A DNA stretch of 45,215 bases, from positions 1 to 45,215 of the forward strand of contig CAKTDV010000022.1 in assembly GCA_934546745.1 (NCBI GenBank), in the 5' to 3' direction. The DNA comes from an uncultured Desulfovibrio sp. Its GTDB lineage: Bacteria > Desulfobacterota > Desulfovibrionia > Desulfovibrionales > Desulfovibrionaceae. Made by a program: the position numbers and the translations under genes. The notes under the pieces are model-generated. The model saw only the letters and a program-made list of their open reading frames with translations. It ran no database searches and was not told where the DNA came from. Below, piece after piece: positions 35,625-42,212 of this stretch; the first letter of the stretch is position 1; every line of letters begins with the position of its first letter.

Positions 35625-35653
35625 TTTACAAATGATGTCTGGGCGTCTACCGT
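35625..35653 (+). promoter_or_regulatory. Possible pyrB promoter
   Basis: TTTACA at 35625-35630 and TACCGT at 35648-35653 with 17-bp spacing, 78 bp before pyrB. The -10 is a weak match. Confidence 0.4.
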
Positions 35654-35656
35654 TTT

Positions 35657-35682
35657 CCCCGCTGTGACGCGGGGATGTTTTT
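35657..35682 (+). promoter_or_regulatory. Leader hairpin with T tract before pyrB (possible attenuator)
   Basis: CCCCGC (35657-35662) pairs with GCGGGG (35669-35674), followed by ATGTTTTTG. Placed between the putative start of transcription and the pyrB SD, it could attenuate the pyr operon as in other bacteria, but no competing anti-terminator was identified. Confidence 0.4.
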
Positions 35683-35730
35683 GCTGGCAACCCGCATGCC
35701 TCCGTTCTTTCAGCCTGGAGGGAACACCCT

Positions 35731-36690
35731 ATGGCCACTGACAACCGCTATTCCTGGAAGCACAAGGATTTGCTGGACGTGACCCAGCTCAGCCTTCACG
35801 ACGTGCGGCATCTGTTCGACCTTGCCGCCGGTTTTCAGGAAATCAACCTGCGTCCGGTCAAGAAGTCGCCGGCGCTCAAGGGGAAAACCGTCGTGCTTTT
35901 CTTTGTGGAGAACAGCACGCGCACAAAAACCTCCTTTGACGTGGCGGGCAAGCGTCTTTCCGCCGATACCCACGCGCTGGGCAAGAGCGGTTCCAGCCTC
36001 AACAAGGGCGAAAGCCTCAGGGATACGGGCCTGACGCTTCAGGCCATGCATCCCGACGTGGTCGTCATCCGCCACCCCTCCAGTGGCGCGGCCGAATTTC
36101 TTGCCAGCCGCCTTTCCTGCGGCGTTGTCAACGCCGGGGACGGCTGGCATGCCCACCCCACGCAGGCCCTGCTGGACGCCTTTACCCTGCGGCAGCCCTG
36201 GAACGGCCATTTTGAGGGAAAGACCCTGCTCATTCTCGGTGACATCGCCCACAGCCGTGTGGCCCGTTCCAACGTGCGTCTGCTTTCCATGCTGGGGGTT
36301 CGCGTGCGGCTGTGCGCGCCGCGCACGCTCCTGCCGGCGGGCGTGGATCACTGGCGGGCCGATGTCTACGACACGCTTGACGCCGCCGTGCGCGATGTGG
36401 ACGCCGTCATGGCCCTGCGCCTGCAACTGGAGCGCCAGCAGGCGGGGCTGCTTCCCGATCTGTCGGAATATTCCCGCCGCTACTGCCTCACGCCCCGCCA
36501 TCTGGATCTGGCGCGCCCCGGCGCGGGCGTCCTGCATCCCGGCCCGCTCAATCGCGGTCTGGAAATTTCCGACGAGGTGGCCGACGGACCCCGGAGCCTC
36601 GTTCTCGCCCAGGTGTCCGCCGGGGTTGCCACCCGCATGGCTGTGCTCTCTCTGCTCGCCACCCGTACCGATGGAGGTTGTTCCGCATGA
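35731..36690 (+). CDS. pyrB: Aspartate carbamoyltransferase catalytic subunit
   Basis: First committed step of pyrimidine synthesis: carbamoyl phosphate plus aspartate gives carbamoyl aspartate. The 319-residue protein has the STRTK loop at 62-66 (ENSTRTKTSFD), the HPTQ motif (DGWHAHPTQALLDA) and HPGPLNRG near the C-terminus. No pyrI regulatory subunit is seen; the next gene is pyrC, with a four-base ATGA overlap, suggesting translational coupling and possibly a dihydroorotase-containing complex. The ATG has GGAGGGAACACCCT upstream. Confidence 0.95.
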   Translation: MATDNRYSWKHKDLLDVTQLSLHDVRHLFDLAAGFQEINLRPVKKSPALKGKTVVLFFVENSTRTKTSFDVAGKRLSADTHALGKSGSSLNKGESLRDTGLTLQAMHPDVVVIRHPSSGAAEFLASRLSCGVVNAGDGWHAHPTQALLDAFTLRQPWNGHFEGKTLLILGDIAHSRVARSNVRLLSMLGVRVRLCAPRTLLPAGVDHWRADVYDTLDAAVRDVDAVMALRLQLERQQAGLLPDLSEYSRRYCLTPRHLDLARPGAGVLHPGPLNRGLEISDEVADGPRSLVLAQVSAGVATRMAVLSLLATRTDGGCSA

Positions 36691-37949
36691 CGTTCTGTCT
36701 GAAAAATGCCCGTCATCTCGGCGCGCCCGTTGATGTGCTTGTCCGGGACGGACGCATCGTCACCATGACGCCCGCGGGCCATCATGCCATGCCTGGGGGC
36801 TGTGCCGCCGTCGACGCCGCGGGGCTGCTGCTCATGCCCAGTTTTACCGATGCCCATGCGCACCTGCGCGAGCCCGGTTTTGAGTACAAGGAAGATATCG
36901 GCAGCGGTCTTGAGGCCGCCGCGCGCGGCGGTTTCGGCGCTGTCATGTGCATGGCCAACACCCGTCCCGTCAACGATACGGCCAGCGTCACCCGCGCCAT
37001 GATGGTCAGAGCGCGCGAGACACATCCCGCCGGCCCCCGCCTCTATCCCATTGCCGCCGCCACCGTGGGTCTCAGAGGCGAGGAAATGGCGCCGCTGGGC
37101 GAATTGCGCGATGCCGGCTGTGTGGCCGTTTCCAACGATGGCAGGCCCATGCCCGGTACCGAGCTGCTCCGGCGCGTCATGGAATATGCCGCCGATCTCG
37201 GGCTTACCGTTATTGATCATTGCGAGGACGCGACGCTTGCCCAGGGGTGGGTCATGAACGAAGGCGTTGTCAGCGGCGAGCTTGGCGTCAAGGGGCAGCC
37301 CCCCGCGGGCGAGGCCATGCAGGTGGCCCGCGATGTCATGCTGGCCGAATATCTTGATCTGCCTGTGCATATCGCCCATGTCTCCTGCGCCCTGTCCGTG
37401 GATATCCTCCGCTGGGCCAAGGCCCGGGGCGTGCGGGTGACGGCGGAAACCTGCCCCCACTATCTCTGGCTTGATGAAACCGCCCTGCGCGGCTACAACA
37501 CCGCCGCCAAGGTCAGCCCCCCTCTGCGTACCCCGGCGGACCGCGAGGCCCTTCGCGCCGCCGTCCGGGACGGGACGATAGACATTCTCGCCACCGATCA
37601 CGCCCCCCATGCCCGTCACGAGAAGGAGCAGCCTCTTGACGCCGCCCCGTTTGGCTTTACCGGCCTTGATCTTGCCGCGTCGCTCACCTGGGGGCTCGTC
37701 CGGGAGGGCGTCCTTGACGAAGCCGCCATGCACCGCCTCTGGAGCGTCGCGCCCGCCCGTATCTTCAATCTGCCCGGCAATAATTTTGAACCCGGCGATC
37801 CCGCCGACTTCTTCCTCTTTGATCCGGACGAGGCGTGGATTGTCAGCCGGGAAACGCTTTTTTCCAAAAGCGTCAATACGCCTTTTCTTGGCGAAACCCT
37901 TCGCGGCCGTGTGAAACATCACTGGATAGGCGGCGTTCAGCTGTTCTAG
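36687..37949 (+). CDS. pyrC: Dihydroorotase
   Basis: Closes carbamoyl aspartate to dihydroorotate. The 420-residue type I enzyme has the zinc motif DAHAHLREPG (H57, H59), the later histidines in VIDHCEDATL and VHIAHVSCAL, and the catalytic TDHAPH. ATG 36687 overlaps the pyrB stop and follows GGAGG; the TTG at 36678 in the same frame is not needed. Length and motifs fit a catalytically active enzyme. Confidence 0.95.
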   Translation: MTFCLKNARHLGAPVDVLVRDGRIVTMTPAGHHAMPGGCAAVDAAGLLLMPSFTDAHAHLREPGFEYKEDIGSGLEAAARGGFGAVMCMANTRPVNDTASVTRAMMVRARETHPAGPRLYPIAAATVGLRGEEMAPLGELRDAGCVAVSNDGRPMPGTELLRRVMEYAADLGLTVIDHCEDATLAQGWVMNEGVVSGELGVKGQPPAGEAMQVARDVMLAEYLDLPVHIAHVSCALSVDILRWAKARGVRVTAETCPHYLWLDETALRGYNTAAKVSPPLRTPADREALRAAVRDGTIDILATDHAPHARHEKEQPLDAAPFGFTGLDLAASLTWGLVREGVLDEAAMHRLWSVAPARIFNLPGNNFEPGDPADFFLFDPDEAWIVSRETLFSKSVNTPFLGETLRGRVKHHWIGGVQLF

Positions 37950-37985
37950 CGCGCTTCTCTTGTGAACCGGAGAGGGAGAAGGGAC

Positions 37986-38828
37986 ATGCTGCGTTCACTC
38001 ATCGTGGCGGGCCGGTTTTATGCGGAGACAGCCGGGGAGCTTGCGGCGGAGGTCGATCTGTACATGGAGGAGGGCGCGGCGGCGGCCCCGGCCCTGCCGC
38101 CTGAAGCGGCGCGGCCTGTGGCGCTCCTGCTGCCCCACGCCGGATATGTCTATTGCGGGCGTGTCATTGGCGCGACGCTCTCCGGTGTCCGGCTGCCGCG
38201 TCTGCTGATCCTGTTGTGCCCCAACCATACGGGGTATGGAGCGCCCCTTTCCGTCTGGCCGGGCGGCGCATGGCGGACGCCGTTGGGCGACGTGGCGTGC
38301 GACGATGCCTTTATTGAGGATATGACGGCGCATCCGCCCTTCACCGCCGATGCGCGCGCCCATCTGGGCGAGCACAGCCTGGAGGTGCTTCTTCCTTTTT
38401 TGCGGCGGTTGCCCGGCGCGCCGCAACGCCTTGTCCCCCTGTGCGTGGGGACGGCCCGGCCCGCTGTCCTGCGGGCCGCTGGGGCCGTGCTGGCAGGGCT
38501 GATTGCCGGGCGGGACGATGTGGCTCTTGTGATCAGTTCTGATATGAACCACTACGAGACGGAAAAGGTGACATACGCCAAGGACAGTATCGCGCTGGAT
38601 CGCGTACAGGCGCTGGATCCGGACGGTCTGCTTGAGAGCGTCGCCCGGCATGGCATCACCATGTGTGGCGCGGCGCCCGCGGCGCTGGCGCTCCATGTCT
38701 TTCGCGCCCTGCACGATGCGGGACGCCGTGCGCTGCCCAAAGCGGCTGTTGTGCTGCACGAGACGTCCGCCCGTGTTTCCGGGGATACGGCGAGTTGCGT
38801 CGGCTATGCCGGTGTGCGTTTCTGGTAA
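37986..38828 (+). CDS. amrB: AmmeMemoRadiSam system protein B (Memo family)
   Basis: 280 residues with the Memo histidine pattern LLPHAGYVYCGRVIGATLSG, LLCPNHTGYG, HLGEHSLEVLLPFL and ISSDMNHYE. Memo proteins have a dioxygenase-like fold with a copper or iron site; the AmmeMemoRadiSam set's reaction is not known. AMMECR1 and the radical SAM partner are not in the window. ATG 37986 lies 36 nt after pyrC in the same direction, so it is probably the last gene of the pyr operon. Its stop is only 15 bp from the first, broken unit of the peptide array. Confidence 0.88.
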   Translation: MLRSLIVAGRFYAETAGELAAEVDLYMEEGAAAAPALPPEAARPVALLLPHAGYVYCGRVIGATLSGVRLPRLLILLCPNHTGYGAPLSVWPGGAWRTPLGDVACDDAFIEDMTAHPPFTADARAHLGEHSLEVLLPFLRRLPGAPQRLVPLCVGTARPAVLRAAGAVLAGLIAGRDDVALVISSDMNHYETEKVTYAKDSIALDRVQALDPDGLLESVARHGITMCGAAPAALALHVFRALHDAGRRALPKAAVVLHETSARVSGDTASCVGYAGVRFW

Positions 38829-38843
38829 GGCGGCTGGTGGTTT

Positions 38844-38870
38844 CTGTTGCGGGGCGATACCCGGCCCTAA
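38844..38870 (+). pseudogene. Remnant of the peptide gene (last nine codons)
   Basis: Matches the 3' end of the three intact peptide genes through the stop (CTGTTGCGGGG to CCCTAA), but the start, leader and promoter are lost. The frame runs straight back into the Memo stop codon, so nothing is encoded here. Confidence 0.75.
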
Positions 38871-38879
38871 AAAAGGGCT

Positions 38880-38911
38880 GGCCCCGTATCAGACAGCACT
38901 GATACGGGGCC
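38880..38911. repeat. Hairpin H1, unit 1 (truncated unit)
   Basis: Stem GGCCCCGTATCAG / CTGATACGGGGCC, 13 bp, perfect; loop ACAGCA. No T tract on the plus strand, but on the minus strand T6 follows after five bases. Confidence 0.85.
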
Positions 38912-38930
38912 GAAAACATTGTGTTGATTC

Positions 38931-39007
38931 GGTAACCGTGCAAGGGGCGCAAACCGCGCCGTGCCAGCTCCGGCTTCCGCCTGCCAGCGGGAGCCGGAGT
39001 TCTTTTT
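38931..39007 (+). ncRNA. Conserved structured segment and terminator H2, unit 1
   Basis: Begins GGTAACCGTGC, includes a small hairpin GGCGC-AAACC-GCGCC, then CCGTGCCA, then H2 (CTCCGGCTTCCGC at 38968-38980, GCGGGAGCCGGAG at 38987-38999, loop CTGCCA) and TTCTTTTT. It may be the 3' end of the peptide mRNA or a separate small RNA. Confidence 0.55.
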
Positions 39008-39052
39008 CTGGATAGTCCTTTTCGTGGCCTTTGGCAAGTCCCACGTGAGGCA

Positions 39053-39081
39053 TTGCGAAGCGCGGCCGCGCGTGGTAGAAG
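39053..39081 (+). promoter_or_regulatory. Candidate promoter, peptide copy 1
   Basis: TTGCGA and TAGAAG spaced by exactly 17 bp. The predicted start, about 7 nt on, is 39088, the first base of the conserved GCACGGTTACC. The same arrangement is kept in all three copies. Confidence 0.55.
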
Positions 39082-39147
39082 ATTTCCGCACGGTTACCCT
39101 TGAAAATTTTGCGCTTGGCACGGTGCAAACATCAAAGGGGGTGCCGC

Positions 39148-39219
39148 ATGAAACGATTGCTAATCGTTCTGCTGCTGGTACTCTTCGCCCTGCTGTTGCG
39201 GGGCGACACCCGGCCCTAA
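39148..39219 (+). CDS. 23-residue hydrophobic peptide, copy 1
   Basis: The peptide starts MKRLLIVLLLVLF, continues ALLL and ends RGDTRP: one short membrane helix flanked by K2-R3 and R18. AGGGGG at 39136-39141 is a strong SD 6 nt before ATG. A 6-bp hairpin (ACGATT-GCT-AATCGT) covers codons 2-7, and GGCAC (39117-39121) can pair with GTGCC (39141-39145) around the SD, so translation is likely restrained. Against copies 2 and 3 it differs by GTT/GTC and CTG/TTG (both silent). Size, charge pattern and tandem copies are like Ibs or Ldr type I toxins, but no sequence family is recognised. Confidence 0.7.
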   Translation: MKRLLIVLLLVLFALLLRGDTRP

Positions 39220-39229
39220 AAAAAGGGCT

Positions 39230-39262
39230 GGCCCCGTATCAGTAAGCAGCTGATACGGGGCC
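39230..39262. repeat. Hairpin H1, unit 2
   Basis: Same 13-bp stem, loop TAAGCAG. It lies 10 nt after the copy-1 stop codon. Confidence 0.85.
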
Positions 39263-39283
39263 GAAAAGTTTAGTAACCTAGTA

Positions 39284-39362
39284 GGTAACCGTGCAAGGGG
39301 CGCAAACCGCGCCGTGCCAGCTCCGGCTTCCGCTCACCACAGCGGGAGCCGGAGTTCTTTTT
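39284..39362 (+). ncRNA. Conserved structured segment and terminator H2, unit 2
   Basis: GGTAACCGTGC at 39284-39294 is the exact complement of GCACGGTTACC at 39088-39098, the predicted 5' end of copy-1 mRNA. CCGTGCCA (39312-39319) complements TGGCACGG (39116-39123) beside the SD hairpin. H2 stem as in unit 1, loop TCACCACA. Confidence 0.55.
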
Positions 39363-39407
39363 CTGGATAGCCCTTTTCGTGGCCTTTGGCAAGTCCCGTG
39401 TGGGGCA

Positions 39408-39436
39408 TTGCGAAGCGCGGCCGCGCGTGGTAGAAG
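39408..39436 (+). promoter_or_regulatory. Candidate promoter, peptide copy 2
   Basis: TTGCGA, 17 bp, TAGAAG; leader begins GCACGGTTACC at 39443. Confidence 0.55.
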
Positions 39437-39502
39437 ATTTCCGCACGGTTACCCCTGAAAATTTTGCGCTTGGCACGGTGCAAACATCAAAGGGGGTGCC
39501 GC

Positions 39503-39574
39503 ATGAAACGATTGCTAATCGTCTTGCTGCTGGTACTCTTCGCCCTGCTGTTGCGGGGCGACAGCCGGCCCTAA
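39503..39574 (+). CDS. 23-residue hydrophobic peptide, copy 2
   Basis: Same peptide except Ser for Thr at position 21 (RGDSRP, codon AGC for ACC). Leader, SD and early hairpin are identical in plan to copy 1. The GTC and TTG codons at 7 and 8 are shared with copy 3, so copies 2 and 3 are closer to each other here. Confidence 0.7.
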   Translation: MKRLLIVLLLVLFALLLRGDSRP

Positions 39575-39583
39575 AAAAGGGCT

Positions 39584-39615
39584 GGCCCCGTATCAGGAGC
39601 AACTGATACGGGGCC
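39584..39615. repeat. Hairpin H1, unit 3
   Basis: Same 13-bp stem, loop GAGCAA. Confidence 0.85.
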
Positions 39616-39635
39616 GAAAAGCGGAATGTTTGTTC

Positions 39636-39714
39636 GGTAACCGTGCAAAGGGCGCAAACCGCGCCGTGCCAGCTCCGGCTTCCGCTCACCACAGCGGGAG
39701 CCGGAGTTCTTTTT
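39636..39714 (+). ncRNA. Conserved structured segment and terminator H2, unit 3
   Basis: GGTAACCGTGC at 39636-39646, then the small hairpin, CCGTGCCA and H2 with loop TCACCACA, ending in TTCTTTTT. One base differs early (CAAAGGGCG for CAAGGGGCG). Confidence 0.55.
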
Positions 39715-39759
39715 CTGGATAGCCTTTTTCGCGGTCTTTGGCAAGTCCCACGTGAGGCA

Positions 39760-39788
39760 TTGCGAAGCGCGGTCGCGCGTGGTAGAAG
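39760..39788 (+). promoter_or_regulatory. Candidate promoter, peptide copy 3
   Basis: TTGCGA, 17 bp, TAGAAG; leader begins GCACGGTTACC at 39795. Confidence 0.55.
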
Positions 39789-39854
39789 ATTTCCGCACGG
39801 TTACCCCTGAAAATTTTGCGCTTGGCACGGTGCAAACATCAAAGGGGGTGCCGC

Positions 39855-39926
39855 ATGAAACGATTGCTAATCGTCTTGCTGCTGGTACTCTTCGCCCTGC
39901 TGTTGCGGGGCGATACCCGGCCCTGA
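39855..39926 (+). CDS. 23-residue hydrophobic peptide, copy 3
   Basis: Protein identical to copy 1. The nucleotide changes are all silent (GTC, TTG, GAT) and the stop is TGA instead of TAA. The preserved length, frame and protein with changed codons argue that the peptide itself is under selection. Confidence 0.7.
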   Translation: MKRLLIVLLLVLFALLLRGDTRP

Positions 39927-39935
39927 AAAAGGGCT

Positions 39936-39968
39936 GGCCCCGTATCAGCTAGCAACTGATACGGGGCC
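39936..39968. repeat. Hairpin H1, unit 4
   Basis: Same 13-bp stem, loop CTAGCAA. Confidence 0.85.
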
Positions 39969-39987
39969 GAGATAGTTAAAATGGCTC

Positions 39988-40064
39988 GGTAACCGTGCAA
40001 GGGGCGCAAACCGCGCCGTGCCAGCTCCGGCTTCCGCCTGCCAGCGGGAGCCGGAGTTCTTTTT
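39988..40064 (+). ncRNA. Conserved structured segment and terminator H2, unit 4
   Basis: GGTAACCGTGC at 39988-39998 and H2 at 40025-40056 with loop CTGCCA, then TTCTTTTT. Homology to the other units ends near 40103, so no promoter or gene follows. The H2 loop matches unit 1, while units 2 and 3 share the other loop. Confidence 0.55.
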
Positions 40065-40133
40065 CTGGATAGCCCTTTTCGTGCTTTTTGGCAAGTCCCG
40101 CGTCCGCCGGTGTCCTTCTGTGTTCCTGGGCGC

Positions 40134-40165
40134 AAAAAAAGGCGCCGATCCCCATGATCGGCGCC
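40134..40165 (-). terminator. Intrinsic terminator downstream of flgE
   Basis: Stem GGCGCCGATC / GATCGGCGCC at 40141-40165, followed on the minus strand by seven T residues. It ends the fliK-flgD-flgE transcript. The 145 bp up to flgE hold two further GC hairpins and nothing else that I see. Confidence 0.85.
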
Positions 40166-40309
40166 CTGCACGGAGGGTAAACAGCAATCTGTTCTGGGAA
40201 TGCCCGTTGCCTTTGTGGCAAGGGGCGGAGGGCGCGGGCGCGCCATCCCTTGCGCGCCCGCACAAAACGCTTTCCGGGAACACATGCCCCCGGAAGGCGC
40301 GTTGTCAGC

Positions 40310-42109
40310 CTAGCGTTTCATGCCGATGACGGTTTCCAGCATGGTGTCCACCGTCGTGACAATCTTGGAGTTGGACTGGAAGCCGCGCTGGCAGCTGATC
40401 ATGCGCACCAGTTCGGTGGTCATGTCCACGTTGGAGTTTTCGATGTTATAGGCGTTGGTCTTGCCGAAGCCGTTGTCGCCCGCCGCGCCGATGCGCGGTT
40501 CGCCGGAATCGGAGGTGGCGCTGTAGAGGTTGCCGCCCTCGCGGCGCAGGCCCTGCTGGTTGTGGAAGTCGTACATGGTGATCTGGTACAGGGCCAGCGT
40601 CTGGTTGTTGTTGTAGACGCCGTAGACAACGCCGTGTTCGTCGATGCTGTAGGAGCTCAGGATGCCCGAGCCGTAGCCGTTCTGGCTGCGGTACTGATCC
40701 ACGATGGATTTCGTCTGGTTGCAGGCGGTGGCATCGGCTTGGGTTTCGGGACTCTTCATCAGACACATGGTCTGGTAGTCCGGTTTAGCGTCTGTGAGTG
40801 TCAGGGGGGCACCGCCCTGAGTAGCCGACGGAGGTGTGACGGCATCTCCCATGCCGCCTTCTGTTGCCACATTATTCAGGGCCCAGTCGCCGCCGGTCGT
40901 CAGGCCAAGGTTCAGCTCAATCATGTTGTCCTTGGCTACTGAGTTGTTAGGATTTGGGACAGTGCCAGTATTTTCCCACACATGATTCGCGCCGTCCACG
41001 CCGTTCCAGTTGGCGGTGAAGACCGGCAGACCGTTGCTGGAGAATTTGGTGGGCGACCAAGATGTTAGCTGTATGTCGTTACCATTCATTATGGCACCGC
41101 CATTGTAGGTATAGGCGGACTGATTGACAAGTTCCCCGGAAGCGTTGAAGATCAGCACACCGGTCATGAGCATGCCCGCCGCCTTGGTACCGGCAAATGC
41201 GACAGGAGGATTGGCATCGGATGTACGCATGTCCTCTTCGGGATTCATGGTCACGGTATACTCGTAGACCTTGTAGCCTTTGGGAAGATTGTCGATATAG
41301 TTAAGAGTGTTGTTATTTTCCTCGTAGGTGCCGGTGTTCACCTGATCGTAGTAGATGGTCAGCTCGTGCGTTTTGCCGCCTTCGTCGTAGGTGGTGAAGG
41401 TGCTCTGATGCGCGTAGGTGCTGTCCGCCATCGGGGGGGTGGCTCTTCCATCCCACGCATTGAACAGGCCCAGCGTGACGTTTTTCCCGCCGTCCATTTT
41501 TGCCCTGTCCTTGGTGGAAATGTCATCCACAAGACCGAGGATGTTTTTCACGCTGGAGGTGCGCTGGGGGAGGCAGTTCCAGGAATCCAGAATGATGTCC
41601 GTCGGTGTGCCCTTGCCCACGAAGGCCGATTCCACCTTGGAGGAGGAGGCGCTGGATGCCGCGCCCGTGTTCTTGAAGGTGAGGGCGTTCTTGGAGGAAT
41701 TGTCCACGGCCCAGCCCTGGAGGCGCAGGCCCGCCGGGTTCACCAGCTCGCGGCTTTCGTTGAAGTAGAAGTCCCCGGCGCGGGTATAGAAGACCTGCTC
41801 GGAATTGGGCTTGCGCACGCCGAAGAAGCCGTTGCCGTCAATGGCGAGATCCGTGGCGGAATTGGTGGACTCGAACGCGCCCTGCGAGAAGTCGCCCAGC
41901 AGGGCGTAGACGCCGGAGCCCGCGCCGATCTGGGTGGGGCCGCTGGCGCTGGAGCCGGACAGGTAGAGATAGTCGTTGAAGTCCATGCGCTGCGACTTGA
42001 AGCCCAGCGTGCTCACGTTGGCAAGGTTGTTGCCGATGACGTTCATGTTTTTGCTGTGCGTCTGCAAACCGGAAACGCCCGTCCACATGCTCGCTGAAAG
42101 ACCGCTCAT
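40310..42109 (-). CDS. flgE: Flagellar hook protein FlgE
   Basis: Forms the hook outside the cell. The 599-residue protein begins MSGLSASMWTGVSGLQTHSK with the rod/hook motif NVIGNNLANVSTLGFKSQR and ends in the conserved hook C-terminus (NVDMTTELVRMISCQRGFQS, TVDTMLETVIGMKR). The middle (about 150-480) is the variable surface domain and is long compared with enteric FlgE of about 400 residues. ATG 42109 has AAAGGAA upstream. The gene follows flgD by 103 bp. Confidence 0.93.
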   Translation of the reverse strand: MSGLSASMWTGVSGLQTHSKNMNVIGNNLANVSTLGFKSQRMDFNDYLYLSGSSASGPTQIGAGSGVYALLGDFSQGAFESTNSATDLAIDGNGFFGVRKPNSEQVFYTRAGDFYFNESRELVNPAGLRLQGWAVDNSSKNALTFKNTGAASSASSSKVESAFVGKGTPTDIILDSWNCLPQRTSSVKNILGLVDDISTKDRAKMDGGKNVTLGLFNAWDGRATPPMADSTYAHQSTFTTYDEGGKTHELTIYYDQVNTGTYEENNNTLNYIDNLPKGYKVYEYTVTMNPEEDMRTSDANPPVAFAGTKAAGMLMTGVLIFNASGELVNQSAYTYNGGAIMNGNDIQLTSWSPTKFSSNGLPVFTANWNGVDGANHVWENTGTVPNPNNSVAKDNMIELNLGLTTGGDWALNNVATEGGMGDAVTPPSATQGGAPLTLTDAKPDYQTMCLMKSPETQADATACNQTKSIVDQYRSQNGYGSGILSSYSIDEHGVVYGVYNNNQTLALYQITMYDFHNQQGLRREGGNLYSATSDSGEPRIGAAGDNGFGKTNAYNIENSNVDMTTELVRMISCQRGFQSNSKIVTTVDTMLETVIGMKR

Positions 42110-42212
42110 GATTCCTTTCTCCGTGGGTGAAAAAAGATTGCTGTTGTGTTTTTGCTGAAAAAGGGTTCTGGGGGGAGGGGATGCCTCCCCCTCGGAAAAT
42201 CATCTGTTGTTG

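Larger units (their letters stand above)
38844..40103 (+). repeat. Tandem array of about 350-bp units encoding a 23-residue membrane peptide
   Basis: Three complete units and one 5'-truncated unit lie head to tail; the peptide start codons are at 39148, 39503 and 39855 (periods 355 and 352). Each full unit reads: promoter-like sequence, 60-nt leader, SD, peptide gene, hairpin H1 with a 13-bp invariant stem and variable loop, a variable 15-20 nt spacer, a conserved structured segment and hairpin H2 with a T tract. The truncated unit keeps only the last nine codons onward. After the last H2, homology ends within 40 bp. The array occupies a 1.48-kb stretch that holds no other gene. Confidence 0.92.

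Noticed and set aside
35657..35682. PyrR-binding riboregulator before pyrB
   Set aside because: The stem is short, and no PyrR-type binding loop or competing anti-terminator stem was seen; kept only as a possible attenuator.
38844..40103. CRISPR array
   Set aside because: Units are about 350 bp with internal genes and hairpins, not short repeats with unique spacers, and no cas genes are near.
38867..40285. Several 60-150 codon frames on both strands across the repeat array
   Set aside because: They cross terminators and hairpins, lack SD sequences and recur only because the DNA is repeated.
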